Source: Marchantia polymorpha subsp. ruderalis
Lineage: Eukaryota > Streptophyta > Marchantiopsida > Marchantiales > Marchantiaceae
NCBI GenBank assembly: GCA_037833965.1
Contig: AP031357.1
Coordinates: 13,164,001 to 13,228,000 of the forward strand
Reading direction: 5' to 3'
DNA: 64,000 nt
Position 1 is the first letter of the stretch, and every line of letters begins with the position of its first letter. This document shows, one piece after another, positions 39,659 to 51,017 of this stretch. The notes beneath the pieces were generated by a model that was not told the DNA's origin, did not search any database, and was given only the letters and a program-made list of their open reading frames with translations. Both the position numbers and the translations under genes were made by a program.

Positions 39659-41745
39659 TAAATGGTAAATAGATCAAGCCCGTGGGACCCAAAGGGTCAA
39701 AAGGCTAAAAAACACAATACAAACAATTCAACTCCAAACTAGGAGAGAACCAAAAGAACCCCCTAACTAGTGCCCAAAGCACTAGAACGGTAACTAATAA
39801 TATCTCTAATGTAACAATCTAAATCATAAGGCTCGAGTTGAAGCATAAACTTCTCGACATCAACTTTATGCGCCACTCGAATCTCTATATATCTAGTACA
39901 AGTAATAAACACATGCTCTTCATCCTCAACATTTCTCCCATCACATAGCCTACAAATCCGTTCACTCCTATCAATATTCAACCAACGTCCTTCCTCAATT
40001 CCAAGCCTATGAGATCCTGGTCTATGCCTGGCAATAATATGACGTAAAGATGTAGCAATCTCTGCAACAAGGTACCCTTGCTCACAATAAATAAGCATAG
40101 GATTCACATGAAGTTGATAAAACTGCATTTTAGTGCCTCCTCTCCTCCAAATGATGTTGAGAAACTCCTCCTTAATACGCTCGCGAAGGGCCATAGGTTG
40201 CATATCCCAATCCAATTCCGTCACATTCCACCTCAAAGACCAAGTAATCACATTGCAAACCATCCCTTGAAACGTGTGGCACCCAAAGCATGAAGAGGAA
40301 GTCGAGAAGCATCAAGAGATCTCACCCTTCTAATATAAGTGATGGTCAAGTAGAGAGCTTCAGCCTCAAGAGGTAGACAACCGGTTTCCGCAAGAAGAAT
40401 AGCATAAGGAGTTTGGTTCCTTACACCTAACTCTTCTTGTAAGAAGATCTTTTGCACCCTCTCCACACGCTCCCAACTTGTCTTCTTATTGCCAGGACCC
40501 CACACTTGTGTCCCATATAGAACCACCGGCAACACTAAACTCCTAAATAAAAATTTCCTAAGACTCCAAGATACTAGATGAACTCTTCTACATCGATTTA
40601 ACAATGAATATAGAGCTTTGTAACCAGCTTCTACTCTCTTTTGTACACAAAGTGCCCAACTATAATTCTGAGAAAAATCAATGCCTAAATATTTGTAACT
40701 CTTCACTTGTTCCAATTCTAGTCCCTTGTAAAAGAGAGAGAACTTGAATCTAGTGCCCACAAGAATGATCTTTGACTTTTCCAGATTGACCTCCATCTGA
40801 TTTCGAGTACAAAAGCTAGCCAAAGTATCAAGGTGTTTCTGTAAACTAATTGCATCACGTGCTAGTAATATGATATCATCTGCATACATAAGAGCTTTGA
40901 TCACAAAGTCTCCAAGTTTGACTCCTTCACTCTCACAATCATCAAACCACCTTTCTATATCATCTATGAATATTCCAAATAGAGTAGGAGAGAGAGTACA
41001 ACCTTGAATAACTCCAATGGTGCTCGAGATCTTTTGAGGCTGAGAGACATCAATCTTAGCTCGAACTGAAGTGTATAAAGTGGCCACAGCTCCGAGTAGA
41101 TTAGCCGGTACTCCAATGTCTTGTAGTCTTTCCCATAAAAGCTTTCGAGGAACAGTATCAAAAGCTTTCTTCAAATCGATGAAGGCACAAAATAAAGCTT
41201 TCCCATTGCCCTTGGATTTCTCCCATAAAACACGTAAGGCCAAAATATGGTCAATAGTGTTGTATGTAGGACGAAAACCGGCTTGGGCCTTTGCTCTCTT
41301 CTGAAAATCCTCTGTCCAAGTGCTCAACTTCGATTCTACCAACCTCCCAAACAACTTGGCAAAAACACTACCAACCATGATGGTGCGATAGTTTGTCACC
41401 ACGTCCTTCCTTCGTGATTTATGAATAGGAACAATCTTCCGCATGGACCAAGTTGATGGAAAACCATGAACCATAGCATCTTCCAAAAGCTTAGTGAGAA
41501 CCGGTCCAATACAATCTCCTCCCCACTTGATAAGTTCAATGGACAAGCCATCTAAATTCTCACATTTGCCATTTGCTAATTTTCGGAGAATAGTCATCAC
41601 CTCTCCTTCCGAAAATAATCCAGGTGTTGCTTCGCAATATGGCATAGATGTGGCTTCTGGAAAGAAATAGAGTTTTTCAGCAAAAGCTACCAAAGACTCG
41701 GAATCAAGAGAAAGTTTTGACGATGGTGTAGCTAATCGTCTCCAA
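39659..41745 (-). mobile_element. LINE (L1-type), 5'-truncated, nearly intact RT
   Basis: The element runs on the minus strand; its 3' end is at 39659, where the complement of taaatggtaaatagatcaag forms the terminus. Coding homology begins abruptly near 41740, inside the region before the RT domain, so ORF1 and the endonuclease are missing. The same 3' terminus is found at 21497 and 59274, defining a family. No clear target-site duplication was found by eye. A short duplicated gaaagatatac lies just outside the 5' break. Confidence 0.9.
39763..41740 (-). pseudogene. LINE ORF2 reverse transcriptase with C-terminal zinc knuckle, one frameshift
   Basis: The frame ending at 40248 carries the non-LTR RT domain: ANGKCENLDGLSIELIKW, FIDLKKAFDTVPR, IQGCTLSP, the catalytic YADD, and NLEKSKIILVG. 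The rest continues in another frame, 40263-39763, ending with a zinc-knuckle-like CRLC...EDEEHVFITC (CxxC...HxxxxC), a mark of L1-type ORF2. The break lies around 40250-40263, where the two frames overlap by about 15 bases at the shared GMVCNVIT/GWFAM sequence. The N-terminal endonuclease is absent. Apart from this one frameshift no stop was seen, so the copy is young compared with the one at 59.3 kb. Confidence 0.88.
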
Positions 41746-44700
41746 AAGGAAAGATATACAAAAAGATATTACGAAAGATATACAAGCTATAGATAAACAT
41801 AAATATTTAAGATTTTATGTTAGGAGTTGTCTTGACCAAATTTTTATGTGAAAGAATGAAAATATGTTACATAAAATCATCTGTATAATAAATTACATAT
41901 TCAATAATCCTTGATTTTTAGTATGATAATCTCTTCAACATCACCTGATTAACTATGTCATAGACTCTATGTCCATATCTTCATTGATTTTATAAAGAAA
42001 GTTAAAAAGGAGATGGATGGGTATGTATTCCTATACTTAGAAGTTTAGGTTGATGAAGTTTAGGATTGATGAAATGTAAGTCTCATGTTTAGGATTATAG
42101 ACTACCATTTTTCACATTCATCGGACATCTTGACTCAAGTACATAACTGCAGTACTGTATGTCTTATATACACGGTATGAAACTCGAGAATTAAGTTGAT
42201 TTATCCACAGTGTCTAGAGTCAATTTTCATAACAGCCAAGATTGTATATTCTGCAATAACTCAGGTGAACATACGAAGATAAATTATTCACAGTATGATT
42301 GTAGTAAGAATCATTCAGAACGGTAGTACACCAGGGGCTACATGTGAGGACGAATACCAGGTTTTACACTGTATCAAAGGACGTACACTCTCTTCAACAA
42401 CCATGTGACGAAAGGCCATCCTCGTTACAAGAAAGATGCCCTTCTCAGCTACAGAAGAAGAGTACAAAGGCTCCTTTAGCAAGTAGCCACTGCGATGACA
42501 GAGTAAACTGTCTTCATTGCCGTCACGGGCTACCAGAAGGTCTTCGTTTTCGTTCCGAAACGAGGACGACCTCGAGCCCTAGCCATACAGCCAACCCGCT
42601 GTCCATCCACTGTCTTCTGACCATGCTTTCAGGAGACAAAAGCCGAGGACATAACACGAGGAAAAGTCCGGATTCGGTACTATTCATCATAAAGAACTAC
42701 TTGACGTTATTTGAGAACACGTTCTCTACTTGGATGTAGCCCATAACCGATTGATTCATCGAAGGCACTTGCGCAATAGCGTGGACCATCTCGAAAGGGA
42801 AGTTGGTGAGCACTTTGCTGCCATTTAATTTATGCAGTGGAGGATCGTACAAGAGGAGTCGAAACTGTAAAGTACGTGTAAAACCACGCCGCCCTAGATT
42901 GCTCTACGTGGATCGGGATAGATAACAGAGGGAGACGAAGGGATTTGATTCCAATGGTGGGGATGGATATGTAACGGATTAGAGCATGCAAACGAAATCT
43001 CCTTGATGTCGGAAAACTTTGAACTTCGTGAAGTGTAGACTTGTGGAGCACTGCCACAACCTCTTGTCCCAAATGTCTACATTGGAAAAGTGGTCACATA
43101 AGTATATTAGAAATACAAAAGCTTACACTCAGCAAAAGATTCTGGCACTAAGCATGTGCGAACTATCGAGTCTGACATAGTTTTACCTTATCAAGGTTTA
43201 GGGTTTATGTCGTTGATATGCATTTTCAAATATCCTTTTCTTTTACAGACTTCTCTTCCACGCATTACATACAAATCGCATAACATAAGATTGCAACACA
43301 AACAGGATTCTTTTAATAATATTTTGAAATCATTGAAATATTTTTGAAACTATAATCCTAACATTAATTACTCATATGTATCCATTTTCATATTTCTAAA
43401 GTATAATGATCAAGCTATTGACTATATTTGATGTGCATTACTTTCTTTTTCAGATCATTAAAAAGCATGTTGCAAGTGAAGATAATCTTATGGTGCTTAT
43501 AGCGAAAAGGATCATATGAAATATTAACATATGTATTTTAAAAAATCAATATTTTTTCACTTATAATTTCAAGAAAAATCACAGATTACACTTTTACTTA
43601 TCTTTGAAATGAAAGATTTTTTCACTTTTTTGTGTAGCGTGATAATATAAATAAACTTGTGTTAAAATCTTGCAATTTCGACTCAACGTTTTCAAGTCAA
43701 TTTCATGATTCAGTTTGGTAAAACAAAATAACTTAAACATATACAATGAAGTTTAAAATAGAAAGCTAATCTACCACATCTAGAAGATGATTTTTGATTG
43801 ATCGTATTATCAAATATTCAAAGTAAAAAAATTTCATTCAAAATGTTTCACTCATTTCAAGCAAGATTTTTATAAAATTCTGAAAAATAAACATTTCATA
43901 TTTGCATATAAATCTGCATAATTTGAATGTTAAATTTTCATTGCTTAATTGCACAATATCATTTTTATTGCTAAATTGCTGAATTTATTTTGCATTACAT
44001 AAAAGAAAGAAAATTAAATATTGATAGGATAAAAATGGTTGTAAATTAACATTAAAATATTTCGAAGTAGATTTTATGCAGAAGAAATTTTATTTATATT
44101 TAATTTACTTATTAATTAAAAAAATTACAAGCATGAGTTAGCTTTATGTCATGTGTTAACTCAGATCTTTTTAAACTTATATTAGCTTAATCCTACTTGA
44201 AATCTAAGTGAATTTGTCAAAAATTTATAGAAATTTAGCAAAATCTCTTGATAACACTTTAGAAAAATTTCAGTGAAAACTATTGTATTTGCATGGATAT
44301 AGTCCATAGTGGCAAATTGGAATAAGGTAAAATCATGTCTTGTTAACCCTAGCTAAACTTGCACTCTAGTTAGAATTAATATTAAGTTTGGACTCGTAGT
44401 GTGGATATTTAATAATATGTATGATCACTATTCACTCCAAGTCTTTCATGTACATCTAATGAAAAGAGAGATAGTCAAGAGTTTGGCTATGGAGGTCTAA
44501 TGTAATTTATTTTCTTTAGTAAAATTTACATCTTGTGGAAGCCAAATACATACATCAATATGTGATTCTCTTCGCGTTGGATCTACAATCACGAACTTAT
44601 GTCTTAGTGCTTGTGTTGGTGGATTCTTGATTTTTTCATGTGTGTGTAAGACAATATTATTTGTTAATTTTTGAAAATTCATAGAAAGAATTCTTTTTTA

Positions 44701-45059
44701 CAAGTTTAAAAGTTTCAAATTACAAAAATTAAATACATTTATGACAATGTTTATGACAAATTACAACTTAAAAGTGATGTACTAGTTATCACTCACTTTG
44801 GACTAATTATCTTTAACCCTAATATACGGTATGAGTGGATTCGTCGAAAGTTATAGGTGTTAATGGGGTTAAATTGATGGTTCTAACATGCTGCACCCTT
44901 CATGTTACTCTCGGTCGCATTAGTGGCAAGCTTGACGTGGCTCCGCCTGCCATGTCACTGGTGCACAAAATTAAATTCGGTAGTTTAAAATATCACACAA
45001 AAGTGTGATAAAAGCTCCAGGAATTTCATGTCAGCTGATGAAAGTACAAGTTTATAGAG
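41746..45059. other. Intergenic DNA, no gene supported
   Basis: AT-rich at both ends, with a GC-richer patch at about 42.3-43.1 kb. That patch has a 131-codon frame at 42344-42739 (+) with no motif. I see no host gene or recognisable element here. Confidence 0.5.
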
Positions 45060-45631
45060 ATTTGCTTGATGAGACCCCTCAGTTTTAGTTTTACCCGATG
45101 GGATCCAAAGACGGTGTGCCGTCGTACATAGTTCTTGGAATTACGATTACTATTAGTTACAGTACGGGGATTACAATCAGAGATCAATCCATGATTATAA
45201 TTTCTGGTGGATTATCACGGGGACAAAGATCGATTTTGCTCGGAGTGCAATTTGTTGTGCTTCAATTCTTCCGATCGCACCTATTCTCGCGGATTTCTCT
45301 GCTGCCTCCCACCTGCACACTCTTTCCGTAACCCTGTGTATGCGGCGAGGAGCTCTTACCGGAAAGTGGTCCGAGCTCAAGTCTCGCGATCATCCATTGG
45401 TGGCGAACAAATAAACTCCGAATGAACATTTCTTTTGCTCTCGGGGAGTGGCAAGATACAGATTTACAACATAAAAACAAGTGAGTGTGATGTAGTGCGA
45501 AGTCCACTCTGTCCGCGGGTGCGGTTGACTCGTTGCACTCTCTCTAGTTGTTATTAGAACATGGGTGACGGTGCATCGTTCATGGGGTCCCATCGGGTAA
45601 AATGAAACCTGAAGGGTCCCATCAAGCAAAT
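45060..45631. mobile_element. Small non-autonomous DNA transposon with TIRs of about 65 bp
   Basis: The left end atttgcttgatgagaccc reappears, reverse-complemented, at the right end (about 45561-45631). Both arms share ttttacccgatggga near position 32 and an ACGGTG/CACCGTC segment near 55-62, with scattered mismatches. The element is 572 bp. No transposase is inside; its open frames are short. Long imperfect TIRs fit a Mutator-like (MULE) non-autonomous element, but I could not see a 9-bp target duplication, so the superfamily is open. Confidence 0.72.
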
Positions 45632-46769
45632 TACTTTCGATGTGAACAATTTTGTAACTTGGAATGTGAAAAAAAACCCTACTATTGCAGGTTTTAATAA
45701 AGAACCAGAAATCAATGGTTCAGATTAGTTTAATAATTCTCACCCACACTCCACACGAAGAGGTTAAGTGGTGACTAGTGAACATCAAGTGAAGACTAGT
45801 GAACTTCACATCCAACAGTCACCAGAAAACAATACTCGCGCTCCTCAATTTCTTATTTTACCGTATTAAGTTCTGATGCGGAAAGTTTCGAATCCACTTG
45901 AGCGTGGGACGATTCAAGCTTTACAGGCAGCTTATAGTGATTGACTGATAAGAACCCTGCCAACACTTCACATTTAAATGAGGGGTATTTTTCGTGTTAA
46001 ATAACGGGTCGACAATGTACGCGGTGCTCGGGTTTTATCTCACATAAACTTGTGCAGATGTAGAGCAGAACTGGATCGGAGGTTCTTTTCAAGGGAAATC
46101 TGAATGAAATACTGCATATATCACCGTTGAAACAAAAGAAATGAGGTGGAAATTTTGGCTGGCAGGAGGATTCAACTTCGAGCTGCATTGAAACGCTTAA
46201 ATCCTGAATCTTAGAAAGCGGAAGACAGAAATGTAATCTTCTGAATGGAAAATCGACTTACAGTAATGGCGTAAGCATGCTAATGAGAACGTCATAGCCC
46301 AAACATGACCGCTATTGCGTGAGCCTGAAAGGTAATTATCTGCGTGGCGTTTAGTTTTCTGAGGAGGATATTTCAAAGCCAACCTGGCAGGTGGGATCAC
46401 TGAGGTCAAGTTGTTAGTATTCAACTCAATTTAGTGTAATTATGTGCAGATTCCTGATAACCGTAGCTCACACTCAAATCTGCCTTCCCATGTGAAGTGG
46501 CCGAACTGGAACTGGTTCCGGTTGATAGTGAGAGTTGCGTACGGAGACACCCAAACGTCAAAGAAACATGAATTCCGATTTCCATAAAGTGTACATAAGA
46601 AAGAAAAATAGATGATGAAGTCTCATCCCATACACAGTTCAGTGCCATTCAAAAAATACAATATTTACCGAAATCCAAATGTCATCATCATATGTACAAT
46701 CTGCCAAGAAGCACATTTGTGGGATATTCTGGGAACCGGAGTCTACGCAATATGACACAGCAAATTCGT
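45632..46769. other. Intergenic DNA and OAT 3' flank
   Basis: About 1.1 kb between the inverted-repeat element and the OAT stop codon. It should contain the OAT 3' UTR on the minus strand. Short frames only. Confidence 0.5.
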
Positions 46770-49700
46770 CTATTTTACACGACCACATCGGTCGCAAGGT
46801 TCTGGCTTCTGTAAGGAACCACGTTTGCTTGACAGATCCTTCAAGTGCGAGTAGTCGTCTTCAAGCACACTCCCAAAAGCCTTCACTGCCTCCTGTATTT
46901 GTTCCTCACTACAAGAGCCCACATGTTTATATATCAAGTACTGTCCACCATCGGCAAATTTTTCCAAATCAATATTTCCACATGACTGTCTTACAACCTA
47001 AATCTAATCAAACGATTGAATCGGATATCAATATATAGAAAATATTTGAAACTAAAATGTAATATATGATTCGTGTGGTCCGAGGGCTTAGGCACCTCGA
47101 GTTGGACTGAAGTTGAGTTTTGAACTGCACTTCCAAACAGTTGCATCAAATAAAAATGACGAAAGGATCAACGAGAAAATGTAATGACTTACGTAATAGT
47201 CAGCGGGGGAGAAAGTCTAATAATGGTATTGTGAGTTGGTTTGGCCAATATTCCTCTCTCTTTCAATGCAAGGCAAACGTCGTAGGCAGTGACTTTGCTC
47301 GAACCAACAGGGTGCATCTCCACTGCATTCAAGAGACCCCGACCTCTGACCTCCTTAATGACATCTGGATGTCTGACTTGTAATTCCCTGAGAGACTCCC
47401 TGAGCTTCTCGCCGAGTTCATCAGCCCTGCACAGTTGTGAACCTCTTCCTGAGCTCATCGACCGTATTCTCCCAATTAAATTTAGATAAAGTTATGTCCA
47501 GAGCATGCATATTTTGGCAAAAAGATCATTCAAAGGATCATAAATCACCACGTACATACCTTTCTGCTAGACATTCTTCTTGGACTATCTCCAAAGATGC
47601 TATACCCACTGCGCTACCGAGTGGATTTCCTCCGAAAGTGCTGACATCACATGCAAAGGAGCATAATAATCGACTTTCAGCCATTAATCAGTTGACATAG
47701 AAGGCAGACTGGACAAGCATGCCTATTTGATCACGTTTGAGATGCATTGTGACACTAAAGAACTTTTGAATCGTTCCTTTTGAATCGTCTTTCATGATCG
47801 AAATCACTGCAGCGTACAAAAACTTGATCATCACGAAAGTTTGCTGATACAATTCACATAAAAAAAAAAGGGTTCGGAGATTACCTGCCATGTTCACCAG
47901 GCTGGATACAAAGCATCACTTCCTTGTCTGCAAGTACTGCACTAACTGGCAAAACTCCTGCGCCGAGGGCTTTCCCTAAAATCTGTCAACGTCGAGATAT
48001 GTTGACAAAGCTTGAGAAACATTTTGAGGAAGACCCATATTCGGGCCCCAGAAATGAAACAGAACACGAACATCCAAGCAAGAACGGTTTCAACTGGCTG
48101 AGCTATCCTAATCGACAAGTATCGACAATAATGTATACGTGAGGAACCTTACAACGACATCGGGTCGAACATTCTCCCATTCGACTGCTAGTAGACGGCC
48201 AGTGCGAGCCATCCCTGTTTGGATTTCGTCCGCAATCATCAATACGTTGTACTTCGAGCACAGCTCTCGAACCTTCCGAAGGTAGCCTTCAGGTGGAACT
48301 ATAACCTGAGGTGTAAAGACTTCAGGGTTAATTTTTGCCCAAAAAGTTAAGGTAGGCAACTGATAAGCAAATTTCTGAAGTTTGGCAGTTGTGGTCACTT
48401 ACCCCGGCTTCTCCCTGGATAGGCTCAAAAAGAAACCCTGCAATATTGTCTCCATGTTCTACATCCAAACCAATGGATCACAAGCAACTCCACAGTCAGA
48501 ACAGATGCCCATATAAGGCAGAAGGAACGAAATTTACAGACTGCGTCTCTTGAAGCTAACCAAGTACAAACTGCTAAGAAACTTGAGAACCAATCCGTGT
48601 TTAGGAGTCCATACTAGGGAGACTGTATTCCCTCGCGTAATTTGATGCAACATAACCAGCTAAAATTCTCCAAAGCTCTTCAAGTTGCACTATAAGCTTC
48701 TTGATCCTTCTTTTCAAAATACATCACAACTTATCCTCTAACCAGTTTCTCATGTTCGAGAAATTGGATAACCCTTGGAGCAGCTTTTCACCACTCACCT
48801 TTGAATATAGATTCAAGGGCATCAGCATCGCCGAAGTCAACTTTGAGGTTCCCACCCAAAAGGGGCGAAAATCCTCGGGTGGCATCATTGTCGCAGCTCA
48901 TAGATACAGCAGCCAAGGTTCGACCATGGAAGCAACCACAGCACGAAACAATCAAGGCCTGAACGATCCTAAAACACAGTAAAAATGATGTTAGCGTGTC
49001 GTATGTGTGCCACATTTAGCTTGCAAGAAAATACGATGGCATGTGCTTAAGCTACAGATATAACAGTTGATTTCTCCGTCCTACCCTCTTAAAGGAATAC
49101 TGGCTCTAAAAAGTTGCTTGTTTAAAAAAATAAAAATAGTTAGCAATCCCCATCTTCTCCTTCAAAATAGATTCGTGATTATGACTGTGTGTGCATGTCA
49201 TAGCCGGTCCTGGCTGTGCGGTGCTATTTCCTAGGCATAACACAAATACTCTAATCATGAACATCCAAAACACTAGTAGGACCCAGTAACTTCTGAAGTG
49301 CAAAAAGCACACCCGCACTTGCCTCGTCTTTGGTAATGCCCTTCTTCATGTAGCCCCACTTCTTCGCAAGTTTAAGGGCTGTCTCTACACCTTCTGCTCC
49401 GGTATTCATTGGCAGCATCATGTCATACCCAAAAATGCGAGTAAGAAGCCTGGCAAATGTGGGGAATTTGTCATTATGAAATGCACGCGAGCTGAGGGTG
49501 AGGCGTTGAGATTGTTCCACTAGAACATCAAGAATCTTTTGATGGCAATGACCCTGCAATATTTTAACTTCACGATTAATTTTGAACAACAGTCAAAACT
49601 GGCCGTTTAACCACAAGCCAAGGCATGAACATTGACTCCAGGAGGGTCACATCAAGAAGTAAGCATAAATATTCCTTGCAAGAAAGAAGATATGCCGTAC

Positions 49701-51017
49701 CTGATTGACGGCCGAGTAAGCAGACAAAAAATCGAGATATTGACGTCCCTCAGGGTCCCACACCAGAGCATTTTTTGCACGAGCAAATACAACTGGAATG
49801 GGATGATAACTGCGAAGGTCACCGGAAAAATCAGATCAACAACCCAGCAAGCTTCAGCTAAGAGCTCACAAAATCTCATGCAATGAAGATGTCTTGCGCA
49901 TGAACTCATTGATCACAAAGTATTGTTCGGTAGAAGGTGAAACATGTAATGTAAGGTGGACAAGAGTTAAAGACAAAACATTATCATCAGTCGTTCCTCA
50001 CGTACTCTGTATTAAGGTTACACTTGATTCCACAGCTAAGTTCACAATAACCATCTCCAATGTCAACAGCATAATTTTTAGTGGATTCACTATCAGAAGC
50101 AGGACTTTGCTGGAGCATCTATCGAGTTGGAACTCGATAGATGCTCCAGCAAAGTCCTTCTGAACCCTCACAAGTTCAAGATCAAGGGAAATCAGAGCGA
50201 CATAATCTGACCTACAGTTTCCTAGGCAGCAAAAACTTCGATGCAGTAGACCCATCTTATTTCGGCCCTAATACCCTATTAGGAAAGAATCGCGATATAT
50301 ACCTACTAAATGTGCTAAGGCGAGCAGAGCAGCAATCGTGGGACATTGGAACTCTGCCCAGACGGCACCCACCACGACAGCATCTCAATTTTGTGCATCG
50401 CTTTCGGCGATGCTTCGGAATGACTGTTTTCTATTCTGTAAGATTTTTTTCGAAATGCTAGCATCCGAGCTCGAACCCCATTCGAGAAATTATGCAAACA
50501 AACTCTTCGTGTTGGGCATTCTAGATGACTTCCAGTACACGTGCATTGGTTGGTTTGCGATGTGATCCATGGAACGACGGACTGTGACAGTTGTGATTTT
50601 CCGGGTGATCAACAATTAATCCTAACGTAACGCTTCGGCTGCGTCTAGTGACTCACGTTTCCAACCAGTCTGACCCGCAATACATACGACACTCTTCCAT
50701 CTCCCTTCTCTTCAAAATGAATTCCTCCAAATTTCGCCTTGCGGGTTCTGCGAACCCGCAAGGCGAAGACAAAGCATGGAGGACTGTAACGAGGAATTCC
50801 CAGGGCAAGAGCAATCTACTCACTTGTGCGCACTGTAAAGAATCTCGTGTTGGATAAGGTCTGAGGACGAAAGCTCTCCGCCGGCCCCAGAATCCGACCC
50901 TCCACGAGGAAGCGCGCTGGTACTGGTGGCAAATCCTCTCGATCCCCGGCGCCATAGATGAATGAATCCACCAGGAGATGCATACGCTCGCAGCGCTCTG
51001 CTCGCCCTCGATGCCAT
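46770..51017 (-). CDS. OAT: Ornithine delta-aminotransferase, mitochondrial
   Basis: Ten exons with matching phases: 51017-50824, 49809-49701, 49553-49323, 48958-48799, 48458-48403, 48305-48153, 47982-47885, 47640-47560, 47426-47193 and 46908-46770, giving 484 residues. The enzyme transfers the delta-amino group of ornithine to 2-oxoglutarate (EC 2.6.1.13, PLP-dependent), linking arginine breakdown to glutamate and proline. Residues 1 to about 40 are Arg/Ser/Ala-rich, like a mitochondrial transit peptide. Near-identical family motifs follow: [59 protein letters not shown], the PLP lysine in ILGKALGAG (Lys about 305), [23 protein letters not shown], and CDRCGR at the end. Length is close to Arabidopsis OAT (about 475). 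Intron 3 uses a GC donor and intron 1 carries two perfect hairpins. The gene looks intact. Confidence 0.95.
50101..50158. repeat. Perfect inverted repeat, 28-bp arms, 2-base loop (OAT intron 1)
   Basis: Bases 50101-50128 (starting aggactttgctggagcatc) are followed by gg and then their exact reverse complement (50131-50158). It lies in the first intron of OAT and would form a strong stem in the pre-mRNA. Confidence 0.93.
50733..50767. repeat. Perfect inverted repeat, 16-bp arms, 3-base loop (OAT intron 1)
   Basis: Arm ttcgccttgcgggttc (50733-50748), loop tgc, then the exact reverse complement (50752-50767). It is 56 bp from the intron 1 donor, so it could affect splice-site access. Confidence 0.92.
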
